Positions 15,774-24,229 of a stretch of DNA of 64,000 bases are shown here, piece by piece. The notes under the pieces were generated by a model, which did not search any database, was not told the origin of the DNA, and saw only the letters and a list, made by a program, of their open reading frames with translations. The position numbers were made by a program, and so were the translations under genes. Source of the stretch: Nitrospira sp. (GTDB taxonomy: Bacteria > Nitrospirota > Nitrospiria > Nitrospirales > Nitrospiraceae). The stretch spans positions 62,001 to 126,000 of the forward strand of contig VOPR01000004.1 in the NCBI GenBank assembly GCA_009594995.1, read 5' to 3'. Positions within the stretch are counted from its first letter, which is position 1. Each line of letters opens with the position of its first letter.

Positions 15774-16970
15774 ATGACCAGCCGATTACGATTGTTCACG
15801 ATAGCCCCGATGATCTATGGGGTTTTCGCGCTGGCTCTGTTGCCGGGCTGTAAACAGGAAGCAGGCTCTGCCCCGGCCCCTCCAATTCCGGAGGTTGGCA
15901 TTGTGGTGGCGACCGCGCAGGATGTGCCTGACGAGCCGGAATTTATCGGGCAGTCGGAATCGTCCCGCCCGGTAGAAATTCGATCACAGGTGACGGGCAT
16001 TCTCAAGGCATGGTTTTTCAAGGAAGGCCGCGAGGTGAAAAAGGGGGATCGTCTGTATCAGATTGATCCGGTGCCCTTTCATGCCGCGATGTTGAGTGCC
16101 AAGGCGAAAGTGGCGCAATCTGAGGCGCGGCTGGTTCAGGCCAAGCAGAACCTCGCCCGCGTGAAGCCGCTGCTGGCTGAACAGGCTGTCAGTACGAAGG
16201 ATGTGGATGATGCGGTCGCCGAGGAACTGGCCGCCAAGGCTGCGCTTGAAGGCGCAAAGGCCGAGTTGGTGAAGGCGAAATTTGATCTCGACAACACGTT
16301 GATCGTGGCCCCCATCAGCGGCATGATTGAGCGGACGCGTGCCTACGAGGGCCGGTTGGTGTCGGCCCAGACCGATCTACTGACGGTCATTCAGCAAGTC
16401 GATCCCATGTATGTGATCGTCAGCGCGCCGGAAAGCTTTCTCCTGAAGCGCCAGCGCGATATGAGTGCCAAACGCATCCAGCATCCCGGTGTCTATCAAC
16501 TGCGCGGTGTGCTGACCTTTGCGGACGGGACGACGTACGGGCAGGAGGGCGTGCTGGACCTGCTCGATGTCGGACTCAAGGCCGATACGGGATCGCGGCA
16601 AGTTCGGGTGGTGTTCCCCAATCACGATCGGGTGCTGTTGCCGGGACAATTCGTGCGGGTTCGGTTTAAGGGCACACTCAAGACCGGCGCGATTCTGGTG
16701 CCGCAACGGGCCGTGCAGCAAGGCGCGAGGGGGTCCATCGTGTTTGTCGTCGGGGCTGAAGACAAGGTTGAAATGCGGGAGGTGCAGGCGGCGAGCTGGC
16801 AAGGCAATCAATGGATCGTCGAACAAGGGCTGCAGGCCGGTGACCGCATCATTGTGGAGGGTTTGCATAAAATCGCCCCTGGAGCGCCGGTGAAGCCTGT
16901 ACCGATTCCTCCCGCCGGCGCGACGACTGTTCCGACTGCCGCCCCGACGCAGCCGGAGCATGCCTCGTGA
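15774..16970 (+). CDS. RND efflux periplasmic adaptor (AcrA/MexA type) lipoprotein
   Basis: The 398-residue product has a lipoprotein signal ending LLPGC (Cys26). The usual adaptor layout follows: a beta-barrel start ('FIGQSESSRPVEIRSQVTG'), a first lipoyl half ('KGDRLYQIDPVPF'), a long coiled-coil hairpin (about residues 105-165, 'AKAKVAQSEARLVQAKQNLA'), a second lipoyl half ('LIVAPISGMIERTRAYEGRL'), and a membrane-proximal domain. It bridges the inner-membrane pump and the outer-membrane channel. Its stop overlaps the permease start by 4 bases (GTGA). AAGGGAG precedes the ATG. Order and overlap define a three-gene adaptor-pump-channel operon. Confidence 0.95.
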   Translation: MTSRLRLFTIAPMIYGVFALALLPGCKQEAGSAPAPPIPEVGIVVATAQDVPDEPEFIGQSESSRPVEIRSQVTGILKAWFFKEGREVKKGDRLYQIDPVPFHAAMLSAKAKVAQSEARLVQAKQNLARVKPLLAEQAVSTKDVDDAVAEELAAKAALEGAKAELVKAKFDLDNTLIVAPISGMIERTRAYEGRLVSAQTDLLTVIQQVDPMYVIVSAPESFLLKRQRDMSAKRIQHPGVYQLRGVLTFADGTTYGQEGVLDLLDVGLKADTGSRQVRVVFPNHDRVLLPGQFVRVRFKGTLKTGAILVPQRAVQQGARGSIVFVVGAEDKVEMREVQAASWQGNQWIVEQGLQAGDRIIVEGLHKIAPGAPVKPVPIPPAGATTVPTAAPTQPEHAS

Positions 16971-19900
16971 TCTCACACTTTTTTATCGATCGGCCGATTT
17001 TTGCATCGGTCCTGTCGATCGTCATCATGGTGCTCGGCCTGGTCGCCGTGCAGGCCCTGCCCGTCGCTCAATTTCCTGAAATCACCCCTCCCGTCGTCCA
17101 GATCGAAGCCGATTATCCTGGCGCCAATGCGGAAATTCTGGCTGACTCGGTGGCGCGGCCGATCGAGGTGCAACTGCCCGGCATCGACAATTTGCTCTAC
17201 TACGATTCCACCAGCACAAACGACGGGCACATGTCGATTAAGCTCACCTTTGAGATCGGCACGAATGTCGATATCGCACAGGTGCAAACGCAGAATCGGG
17301 TCAAGCTGGCGGAACCGCAATTGCCGCCGGAAGTCGTGCGGCAGGGCATCAGTATCAATAAGGTGTCGCCGGATCTGTTGGCCGTCGTGGCCCTGAGTTC
17401 CACCGACCCGACTCATGACACGGTGTATTTGTCGAATTATGCGATTCTCCGCGTCCTCGACAACCTGAAACGTCTCCGCGGCGTGGGCAATGCGATCGTG
17501 TTCGGATCTCAGAATTATTCCATGCGGCTGATTTTGGATCCGATCCGCATGGCCCAGCTGAGTATCACCCCGACGGACATTGCGAATGTCGTGCGCGAGC
17601 AGAATCGTGATTTTCCAGCCGGGACGATCGGCCGGGAGCCGGCATTGAAGGGCACCGAGTTGACGATTCCCGTCATTACGCAAGGCCGGCTGACGGAGGT
17701 GAAAGACTTCGAGGAAATGATTGTTCGCGCCATGCCGAACGGATCCATGGTCCGATTGAAGGACGTGGCCCGGGTCGAACTGGGGGCACAATCCTATACG
17801 CTGGAAGGACGGTGGAACGGCAAGCCGAACGTGTTTTTGCTGACGTTCCTCTCGCCGGGGGCGAACGCTCTTGAAACGGTGAAACGGGTTCGCTCGGAAT
17901 TAGCGGAGGTCTCCAAAGGGTTCCCCACCGGGGTGTCGTATGACATTCCCTATGACACCACGCGATTCATCGATGTCTCCATCAAAGAGGTCGTGAAGAC
18001 GCTGGCGGAAGCGATGGTGCTGGTTATTCTGGTGGTCTACCTCTTTTTGCAAAGCTGGCGTGCGACGCTGATTCCAGGTGTGGCGGTGCCAGTGTCCCTC
18101 ATCGGCACGTTCGCCGGAATGCAGGCGCTGGGCTTCTCGATCAACACGTTGACGCTGTTCGGGATGGTGCTGGCCATCGGCATCGTGGTGGATGATGCCA
18201 TCGTGGTCGTGGAAAATTGCGAACGGCACATGACTCAGGGCAAACTCTCTGCCACGGATGCTGCCAAGCGGGCGATGGAGGAAGTGACGGGGCCGGTCAT
18301 CGCCATTGTGTTGGTGCTGTGCGCGGTGTTCGTGCCGGTCGGGTTCCTCGGCGGCATTACCGGGGAGTTGTACAAGCAATTCGCCATCACGATTTCCATT
18401 GCCGTGATCATTTCCGGCTTCGTCGCGCTGACGCTCAGTCCAGCCCTCTGCGCCCTTGTGCTCAAGCCGGGAGAAGAGCGCCACCACGGGTTGTTCGGCC
18501 TGTTCAACCGGGCCTTTGCGTGGATGCAGGGACGATACATCTCCACGGTCGGCATGGCCCTGACACGGCGCGTGCTATCGGTTGCGGTGTTCGGCTTAAT
18601 CCTGGCCGGCGTATTGTTCTTGTTCAAGATCATCCCCAACAGTTTTCTGCCGGAGGAAGACCAGGGTTATTTCATCACGATCGTGCAACTTCCGGACGGT
18701 GCCTCGAAGCAACGCACGGATGCCGTGCTGAGCAAGATCGAGAGCTATTTCCTCGCCAGTCCGGTGATTCATTCGACGGACGCCCTCTCGGGACAGAATT
18801 TCGTATTCAGTACCCGGGGACCGAATGCCGCGACCATGTTCGTCCCGCTCAAACATTGGGATGAGCGCACGGCGCCGCAGCATCACGTCAAAGCTTTGAT
18901 CGGGGCGGCGTATGGAGAATTTGCCAAAATTCCTGAAGCCTTGATCCTGGCGTTCAACGCTCCGTCTATTCGCGGCCTTGGCGCCACGGGCGGATTCTCC
19001 GTGCAGCTGCAGGATCCGAGCGGTGGCGATTTCAACAAGTTCTCGGCGGTGGCGCAGGAGTTTGTCGCCAAGGCAAGACAGAATCCCGCGATCGGCGCCA
19101 TCGGCACCAGTTTCCGCGTCAGCGCTCCGAGAATTTTCGCCAAGGTGAACCGTGAGCGTGCCAAAGCCTTGGGGGTACCTATTTCAGAGGTCTTCGATAC
19201 GCTGCAGGCCTATTTCGGTAACCTCTATATCAACGACTTCGTCAAGTTCGGCCGGGTGTTCCGGGTGCAGACCGAAGCGGAGGCGCAGTACCGATCGACT
19301 CCCGACGACATCTCTAAGATCTATGTGCGGGCCGTCGGCGCGCAAGGGACCACCATGATTCCGCTGGACACGGTGGTGAGCACGGAGTTCAGCAGCGGCC
19401 CGGATCCGGTAACGCATTTCAACGGGTACAACACGGCACTCGTACTTGGTGCGGCAGCCCCGGGGGTCAGTTCAGGGCAGGTGTTGGATGCTCTTGATCG
19501 GCTGGGGAAGGAAGTGCTGGTGCCGCAGGGGTACGGGATTGACTGGAGCGGAATTTCCTATCAGGAGCGTATGGTGGGAAATCAGTCCATGTATGCGTTC
19601 GCTTTCGGATTGCTGATGGTGTTTCTGGTTTTGGCCGCTCAATATGAAAGCTGGGTCGTTCCGTTTGCGGTGATTCTAGCAGTGCCGATCGGATTGTTCG
19701 GCGCGTTGAGTGCTGTCTGGCTCAAGGGCATGACCAATGATATCTACTTCCAGATCGGCTTAGTGACTCTGATCGGGCTTTCGGCGAAGAATGCGATCCT
19801 CATCGTGGAGTTTGCCAACAAACGGTATGAGGAAGGCCACCCGTTGCTTGAGGCGACGATTGAGGCGGCTAAATTGCGATTCCGTCCGATCGTCATGACG

Positions 19901-20149
19901 TCAATGGCTTTTATTCTCGGTGTGGTTCCGCTGGTGATTGCCACGGGTGCCGGCGCCGCCAGCAGAAACTCCATCGGGACGGGAGTGTTCGGCGGAATGT
20001 TGGCAGCCACATTTCTCGCGATCTTCTTTGTGCCGCTGTTCTTTGTTCTGATCCGCTCGCTGAGCCGCGGTCAGAAACATCGAGTTCCGCCTCCAGCTCA
20101 GGATGCGCCGGAGGAACCTGAAAAGGAGCGTGATTATCAGCATGCGTAG
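16967..20149 (+). CDS. RND multidrug efflux pump permease (HAE1 family, AcrB/MexB type)
   Basis: The 1060-residue inner-membrane transporter begins ISHFFIDRPIFASVLSIVIM. It has twelve helices and two large periplasmic loops. Proton-relay Asp residues lie in TM4 ('GIVVDDAIVVVENCERH'), and the C-terminal half carries 'GLSAKNAILIVEFA' with Lys, and 'GAGAASRNSIGTGVFGG'. The length and motifs fit the hydrophobic/amphiphilic efflux 1 group, which exports drugs, bile salts or solvents by proton exchange. It starts at GTG 16967 inside the adaptor stop. Its last 8 bases overlap the channel gene. The substrate cannot be told from sequence. Confidence 0.96.
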   Translation: MISHFFIDRPIFASVLSIVIMVLGLVAVQALPVAQFPEITPPVVQIEADYPGANAEILADSVARPIEVQLPGIDNLLYYDSTSTNDGHMSIKLTFEIGTNVDIAQVQTQNRVKLAEPQLPPEVVRQGISINKVSPDLLAVVALSSTDPTHDTVYLSNYAILRVLDNLKRLRGVGNAIVFGSQNYSMRLILDPIRMAQLSITPTDIANVVREQNRDFPAGTIGREPALKGTELTIPVITQGRLTEVKDFEEMIVRAMPNGSMVRLKDVARVELGAQSYTLEGRWNGKPNVFLLTFLSPGANALETVKRVRSELAEVSKGFPTGVSYDIPYDTTRFIDVSIKEVVKTLAEAMVLVILVVYLFLQSWRATLIPGVAVPVSLIGTFAGMQALGFSINTLTLFGMVLAIGIVVDDAIVVVENCERHMTQGKLSATDAAKRAMEEVTGPVIAIVLVLCAVFVPVGFLGGITGELYKQFAITISIAVIISGFVALTLSPALCALVLKPGEERHHGLFGLFNRAFAWMQGRYISTVGMALTRRVLSVAVFGLILAGVLFLFKIIPNSFLPEEDQGYFITIVQLPDGASKQRTDAVLSKIESYFLASPVIHSTDALSGQNFVFSTRGPNAATMFVPLKHWDERTAPQHHVKALIGAAYGEFAKIPEALILAFNAPSIRGLGATGGFSVQLQDPSGGDFNKFSAVAQEFVAKARQNPAIGAIGTSFRVSAPRIFAKVNRERAKALGVPISEVFDTLQAYFGNLYINDFVKFGRVFRVQTEAEAQYRSTPDDISKIYVRAVGAQGTTMIPLDTVVSTEFSSGPDPVTHFNGYNTALVLGAAAPGVSSGQVLDALDRLGKEVLVPQGYGIDWSGISYQERMVGNQSMYAFAFGLLMVFLVLAAQYESWVVPFAVILAVPIGLFGALSAVWLKGMTNDIYFQIGLVTLIGLSAKNAILIVEFANKRYEEGHPLLEATIEAAKLRFRPIVMTSMAFILGVVPLVIATGAGAASRNSIGTGVFGGMLAATFLAIFFVPLFFVLIRSLSRGQKHRVPPPAQDAPEEPEKERDYQHA

Positions 20150-21578
20150 ACTGGCATTGGTGCTTTCCTCGACGCTTCTCGCCGCCTGTGCGGTCGGTCC
20201 CGATTTCACTCGGCCTGATGCCACGACTCCGGATGCATTCCGCATGGCGGAACCGGGCGGTGATGCCGTCTCGATCGCGAACACGCCCTGGTGGGAGTTG
20301 CTGAAGGACCAAGAATTGCAAAAACTCATCCGCACGGCGTTGGAGGAAAATAAGGATCTCAAGCGCGCTGCGGCAGCGGTCGAAGAATTTCAGGCTCGCC
20401 TATTTATCGCGAAGACTGACTATGCTCCGCAAATGAATGTGACGGCGAACGCGCCGCTTTTCGGTCGTAAGAGCAATTTTCTCTTCCCTGGATTTCCCAA
20501 CCCGTTCAACTATTACTTGCAGGGGAATCTGTCTTGGGAGATCGATATTTGGGGGCGCATTCGTCGATCGAATGAGGCGGCGCGCGGCGATTTGTTGTCG
20601 CGGGAAGAGAATCGTCGCGCCATTGTTTTGCAACTTGTCAGTGGCGTGGCCGAAGCCTATTTCGATCTGCTGCAGTTTGACATGCAACTCGATATTGCGC
20701 GGCGGACCCTCAAATCCTGGGAGGAATCTGTGAGAATCGCCCAGGCCCGCTTGAGGCAGGGGATGATCTCCAAGCTCGATGCCGATCAGTTTGAGGCTGA
20801 GCGAGCCAATGCGGCGGCGAAGGCGGCCGAGTTCGAACGGCAAAAGGTGCAGAAGGAGAACCAACTCAGCGTTCTATTGGGACGGAACCCGGGGAAAATT
20901 GCCCGTGGACATTCGTTGACGGAACAGGTGATGCCTCCCGATGTCCCTCCCGGTCTTCCTTCTGAATTGCTTCAACGACGTCCTGACATCCTGCAGGCCG
21001 AGCAGGATCTTGCCGCGGCCACAGCTCGTATCGGAATGGCAAAGGCTGACCGGTTCCCGAAGCTGAGCATCACCGGAATTCTGGGTGTGGCGAGTCCGCA
21101 CCTGTCGCGATTAGTCGCGAATGAGACTGCATTCGGCGTGGCTGGCCCAGGCTTGGCCGGGCCACTCCTGAATGCGCAGATTCTGGGTTTTCAACAAAAG
21201 GCGGCGGAGGCGCAGGCGCGTCAAGCCGTGGCGCAGTACGAGCAGTCCGTGCTGGTTGCATTTAAGGAAGTCGAAGATTCGCTGGTCGCGGTTCGGACGG
21301 TTCGCGAACAGCGAGCCGCGCAGTTGCAGCAAGTGGAGGCGTTGCGATCAGCGCTGAGTCTGGCCAACCTTCGATATAAGGGTGGGCTGGCTAATTATCT
21401 GGATGTGTTGATTGCGCAGCGCAATCTTTTTGAAGCTGAGCTGGCACTCATGGGAACGCATCGACTCCATCTGGTGTCTATCGTGCAGTTGTACAAAGCA
21501 TTGGGTGGCGGATGGACGCCGGAAGGGCAGTCGCCGGATCAAGCTGCCCCCGCGGTATCCGTGCCAAATAGAGGGTAG
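20142..21578 (+). CDS. RND outer-membrane channel, NodT family lipoprotein
   Basis: The 478-residue product has a lipoprotein signal (MRRLALVLSSTLLAACAVGP, Cys17). The NodT-typical 'C-A-V-G-P-D-F-x-x-P' follows it. Two TolC-like repeats follow, with 'NLSWEIDIWGRIRRSNEAAR' in the first and 'GLANYLDVLIAQRNLFEAEL' near the end. The last residues read 'LYKALGGGW'. It forms the trimeric outer-membrane exit duct of the pump. I prefer ATG 20142, which overlaps the permease stop by 8 bases; AAGGAG lies 14 bases upstream. A decayed relative of its 3' end lies at 6919-7075. Confidence 0.95.
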   Translation: MRRLALVLSSTLLAACAVGPDFTRPDATTPDAFRMAEPGGDAVSIANTPWWELLKDQELQKLIRTALEENKDLKRAAAAVEEFQARLFIAKTDYAPQMNVTANAPLFGRKSNFLFPGFPNPFNYYLQGNLSWEIDIWGRIRRSNEAARGDLLSREENRRAIVLQLVSGVAEAYFDLLQFDMQLDIARRTLKSWEESVRIAQARLRQGMISKLDADQFEAERANAAAKAAEFERQKVQKENQLSVLLGRNPGKIARGHSLTEQVMPPDVPPGLPSELLQRRPDILQAEQDLAAATARIGMAKADRFPKLSITGILGVASPHLSRLVANETAFGVAGPGLAGPLLNAQILGFQQKAAEAQARQAVAQYEQSVLVAFKEVEDSLVAVRTVREQRAAQLQQVEALRSALSLANLRYKGGLANYLDVLIAQRNLFEAELALMGTHRLHLVSIVQLYKALGGGWTPEGQSPDQAAPAVSVPNRG

Positions 21579-21689
21579 GAAGGCTGAATCATTCTACCGT
21601 TTGAAGTACTCTGCTCTGTTGGTCACGCCCGTCGTCTCGTCTGATGTTTCTCAGATTGTCCGGTGGGGGGCGCTCTTTCCCGTTGAACG

Positions 21690-22061
21690 TCATGTTCGGC
21701 GGTCGGGTGACGGCGCAAGGGTGAGAATGAAGGCGAGGGTTCCACCCAGAGCGGCCATGAGGATCACGGTGAGGCTACTGTGAATCCAAGATGTACTGGA
21801 TTGGATTCCGAGCGCAATGTTTATCAGGTTGAATGCCCATACGGTTGCGGCCACCCATGCCAGGTGTTCTGTTCGATTGGACAACGTGCGAAGTCCCGCC
21901 ACCGTGAAGCCAAGTGCTCCCGATAGCAGATTGGTCATGTAGGCCGTTGACGGGCTATTCTGCAGAGTCGCTTCGGCGAGAGCCATTCCGAGCCCTGCCG
22001 CAAATGTGAATCCGTACACAATCGCTGCGTCCCGCACAACCGTTTTGACACCGCCTGTCAT
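21690..22061 (-). CDS. Four-helix membrane protein, unknown function
   Basis: The 123-residue product (MTGGVKTVVRDAAIVYGFTF) contains four hydrophobic stretches: near 'GFTFAAGLGMALAEA', 'NLLSGALGFTVAGLRTL', 'AWVAATVWAFNLINIAL' and 'LTVILMAALGGTLAFILTL'. It is a small integral membrane protein without a family I can name. The ATG at 22061 is chosen because it starts close to the first helix and has an AGAGG site. A longer reading to 22220 adds a hydrophilic leader without a ribosome site. It is the last gene of a minus-strand series of small genes. Confidence 0.65.
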   Translation of the reverse strand: MTGGVKTVVRDAAIVYGFTFAAGLGMALAEATLQNSPSTAYMTNLLSGALGFTVAGLRTLSNRTEHLAWVAATVWAFNLINIALGIQSSTSWIHSSLTVILMAALGGTLAFILTLAPSPDRRT

Positions 22062-22337
22062 CACAGGTGCCTCTGGTGCGAGTGGTCGCCGGGACGATTG
22101 GTCTCCAATCGTTTCAAAATCAAAAACAGAAGAGATTGAGGAATGCCGCCCTGGTGGTTTGTCTGTGCTGTATCGCGTCTTAATTTGTCGGTTGGGGAAT
22201 TCCTCACCGTATGCCTCCATCGTGATGCCATGGAAAACAAAACTTGGCGTGAGAAGGCAGGCTGAGGCATAGACCTGTCTGCGGGGGCCTGCTATTCGCG
22301 CCGACGAAAGTGAACGGCGATTTGCGTCGAGATTTCA

Positions 22338-22517
22338 TCACAGTCTTTTTTTCTGGGGCGAGTTGAACGGAGGCGGATTGTGGGAAACTGATTTACGATT
22401 ACGCAGCCACCGGCTCAGACGCTTGGACAACGCGTAGACCAAGTTGTCGATCGCCAGTACCACCGCGCCGATTATGAACAACCCCAATACGAGGGCCAGT
22501 TCTACATCAATGGACAT
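22338..22517 (-). CDS. Small single-helix membrane protein
   Basis: This frame encodes 59 residues: MSIDVELALVLGLFIIGAVV, then LAIDNLVYALSKRLSRWLRN, then a polar tail ending PQKKRL. There is one helix at about residues 6-24 followed by an amphipathic basic stretch, the form of a membrane-tethered peptide. The ribosome site is weak (GGAACACACAGC before the ATG). Coding is supported by the clean alternation of hydrophobic and basic segments and by the neighbouring minus-strand genes. Family unknown. Confidence 0.5.
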   Translation of the reverse strand: MSIDVELALVLGLFIIGAVVLAIDNLVYALSKRLSRWLRNRKSVSHNPPPFNSPQKKRL

Positions 22518-22597
22518 GCTGTGTGTTCCATGGACCTGTTCGTGAGTGAGTTGAGAGTGTCGCTGATCGACATACGCCCGCGTTTCTGACGCACGCC

Positions 22598-22834
22598 CTA
22601 GGCCGCCAGATGGCTTAGGGTTTCTGCACCCAAGGGAATGCGCTCTTTAGTGGCCGGCTGTGCAGTAGTGATTACATTCATCCCATGTGTTTCGCGGTTT
22701 CGCTGCAACACACTCTCCGCCACATTCCCGCAGTTCATGCAGCGCCATGCCTGTAGCCACATAGGGCCTGACGAGTCCTCCATATCCAACAAGAAATCCT
22801 CAACCATGCATCCGTTACAACGCGAACAGCTCAT
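22598..22834 (-). CDS. Small zinc-ribbon protein
   Basis: The 78-residue product starts MSCSRCNGCMVEDFLLDMED and continues 'MWLQAWRCMNCGNVAESVLQ'. Two Cys-x-x-Cys pairs about 30 residues apart indicate a zinc ribbon. Similar short proteins with 'CSRCxGxMVxE' are frequent in Nitrospira-type genomes, but no function is known. GGAGG lies 8 bases before the ATG at 22834. It sits 108 bases downstream of a PilZ protein gene on the same strand. Confidence 0.78.
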   Translation of the reverse strand: MSCSRCNGCMVEDFLLDMEDSSGPMWLQAWRCMNCGNVAESVLQRNRETHGMNVITTAQPATKERIPLGAETLSHLAA

Positions 22835-22942
22835 TGTGAGTTCCTCCATTGTTCAGTGCCTATGTGTAAGCGTAGTGTCTGAGTGGCTTCTCCGACAGAC
22901 CTGAATGGATTACCTCGTTGGTGGTAGTCGTCAGCATGGACT

Positions 22943-23335
22943 TCACGTGGGGGAGACCTTCTGCATGGCTTCTGGATCGGTCTTGGCGAGTAACTCCCGA
23001 TTTCCGGTGTGTCTCGTTTCGGAAGTCTTGGATATGAACGCGTTGATTGCGGCTTTGATCGAGGGGGTTGGTGGGATCGCGTACAGCCCGAATTCACGGC
23101 CTTTGACCCATTGAACCCGTGCTGATGTGATCTCGATAGCGATACGAAATGGCGGAAGGTAGACGCGCAGGGACATCGGGTCGCCTTTCACAACGTATCG
23201 GTCTCCGACGACCCGATATCCTGTGAGTGAGGCATCGTGCATGATGCCTGTTCCAGTGAGGCCGTTGATGGAATATTCGACGGCACATCGGGTTCTTACA
23301 CGTCTGTAGGCGCGGAGAGTGAAGGTTTGTGACAT
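22943..23335 (-). CDS. PilZ domain protein
   Basis: The 130-residue product has the PilZ pattern: 'RAYRRVRTRCAVEYSINGLT' (with R-x-x-x-R of the cyclic di-GMP loop region), 'GIMHDASLTGYRVVGDRYVV' (D/N-x-S-x-x-G), then a beta-barrel 'MSLRVYLPPFRIAIEITSAR' and 'VQWVKGREFGLYA'. PilZ domains bind cyclic di-GMP and control motility or surface polymers. Both arms of the binding motif look present. The start is uncertain: ATG 23335 lacks a strong site, and a TTG five codons upstream is possible. It is separated by 47 bases from a second, more divergent PilZ-like gene. Confidence 0.8.
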   Translation of the reverse strand: MSQTFTLRAYRRVRTRCAVEYSINGLTGTGIMHDASLTGYRVVGDRYVVKGDPMSLRVYLPPFRIAIEITSARVQWVKGREFGLYAIPPTPSIKAAINAFISKTSETRHTGNRELLAKTDPEAMQKVSPT

Positions 23336-23382
23336 GGTGGTGTGGTCCAAGAGGCAATGCCCTCCTTGCCCATTGTCTCCGT

Positions 23383-23745
23383 TTATTCCGCAGCCCTAAT
23401 GGTGAGTTCCGCGTGCGAATCCTGAAACTCCAGCTCAAGGGGTAACTTTTCTTCGAGGAAGCGATTCAGGCGAAGACGTTCATCGGCGTCCATCATGAGG
23501 AGTTCTACGCCGAAGCGTTCTCCCTGAACCCAGCTCACCTTTGCCAAATTCACCGAGACGGGTCGGCGCTCGTCACATACCTGCAGCTTGAGCGCGAGAT
23601 AGTCTCCATCGAGGAGGTTGTGGAAAGTGGTGCGCTGCGTGCCGTTCGGCCCGATACTAAAAATACGCCCTTGCTCCGCGCAGCCCATGGCAACATCTGA
23701 AAGGATGCAATGAACGACGACCTTTGATTGTGATGGACGTGTCAT
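23383..23745 (-). CDS. PilZ-like domain protein, cyclic di-GMP motif not evident
   Basis: The 120-residue protein has strands resembling PilZ ('GRIFSIGPNGTQRTTFHNLL', 'YLALKLQVCDERRPVSVNLA', 'KVSWVQGERFGVELLMMDAD'). 'W-V-Q-G-x-x-F-G-V-E' matches the end of many PilZ barrels. The usual R-x-x-x-R and D/N-x-S-x-x-G loops are not evident, so it may not bind cyclic di-GMP. It has an excellent ribosome site (GGGAGGACAGA) and lies directly upstream of the PilZ gene at 22943. The pair may act as one unit. Confidence 0.68.
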   Translation of the reverse strand: MTRPSQSKVVVHCILSDVAMGCAEQGRIFSIGPNGTQRTTFHNLLDGDYLALKLQVCDERRPVSVNLAKVSWVQGERFGVELLMMDADERLRLNRFLEEKLPLELEFQDSHAELTIRAAE

Positions 23746-24229
23746 TCTGTCCTCCCTGCGCGTAGCGATTGCACAACTGACATGCCGGTGCTGAGCGTAT
23801 CTCTCTTCCTGCGGATCAGATAGTCTTCGAAGAGGGTACTTCTAAGGAGGGAGGCTATCGGAGTCGAGAGAGCCTCCCGGCTTGGCCATGGCTGGTTTAG
23901 ACGGCATCCAAGACGTGCGAGAATCTTCCCGTGAGCTACCCATCCTATTGCGATTGCTGGGCTAGGATGTCATGGCCCATCATCAATCTTGCTGCTGTTG
24001 AAATGGGAATATACTGCCCTGGGTGCTGGGGCATTGTGTGAATCGGGTGTCGGTTCGTGATGGTGTAGACGTCATCGCCTGCAGCACGATTGCAGGCAGT
24101 GACGGAGTGATGCGCTCAGCTACGGTGTTCCGATTTCATCTTGCAGTCAGCAGAAGCCATGTCTGTAGCACAGCGATTCGCGGCAGCTGGAGACAAATTG
24201 CGCCACAGGTAGTTGTCGCCCTTAGCCTG
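23746..24229. other. 484-base gap with two hairpins, no convincing gene
   Basis: No ORF here has a ribosome site plus a plausible product. A hairpin of GGGAGGCT (23849-23856) and AGCCTCCC (23871-23878) has a 14-base loop. A perfect seven-base hairpin, GCCTGCA (24077-24083) and TGCAGGC (24091-24097), has a 7-base loop. Neither is followed by a T run, so they may be RNA structures or protein sites rather than simple terminators. The region lies upstream of the PilZ-like gene on the minus strand and downstream of the DUF2235 gene. Confidence 0.45.
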
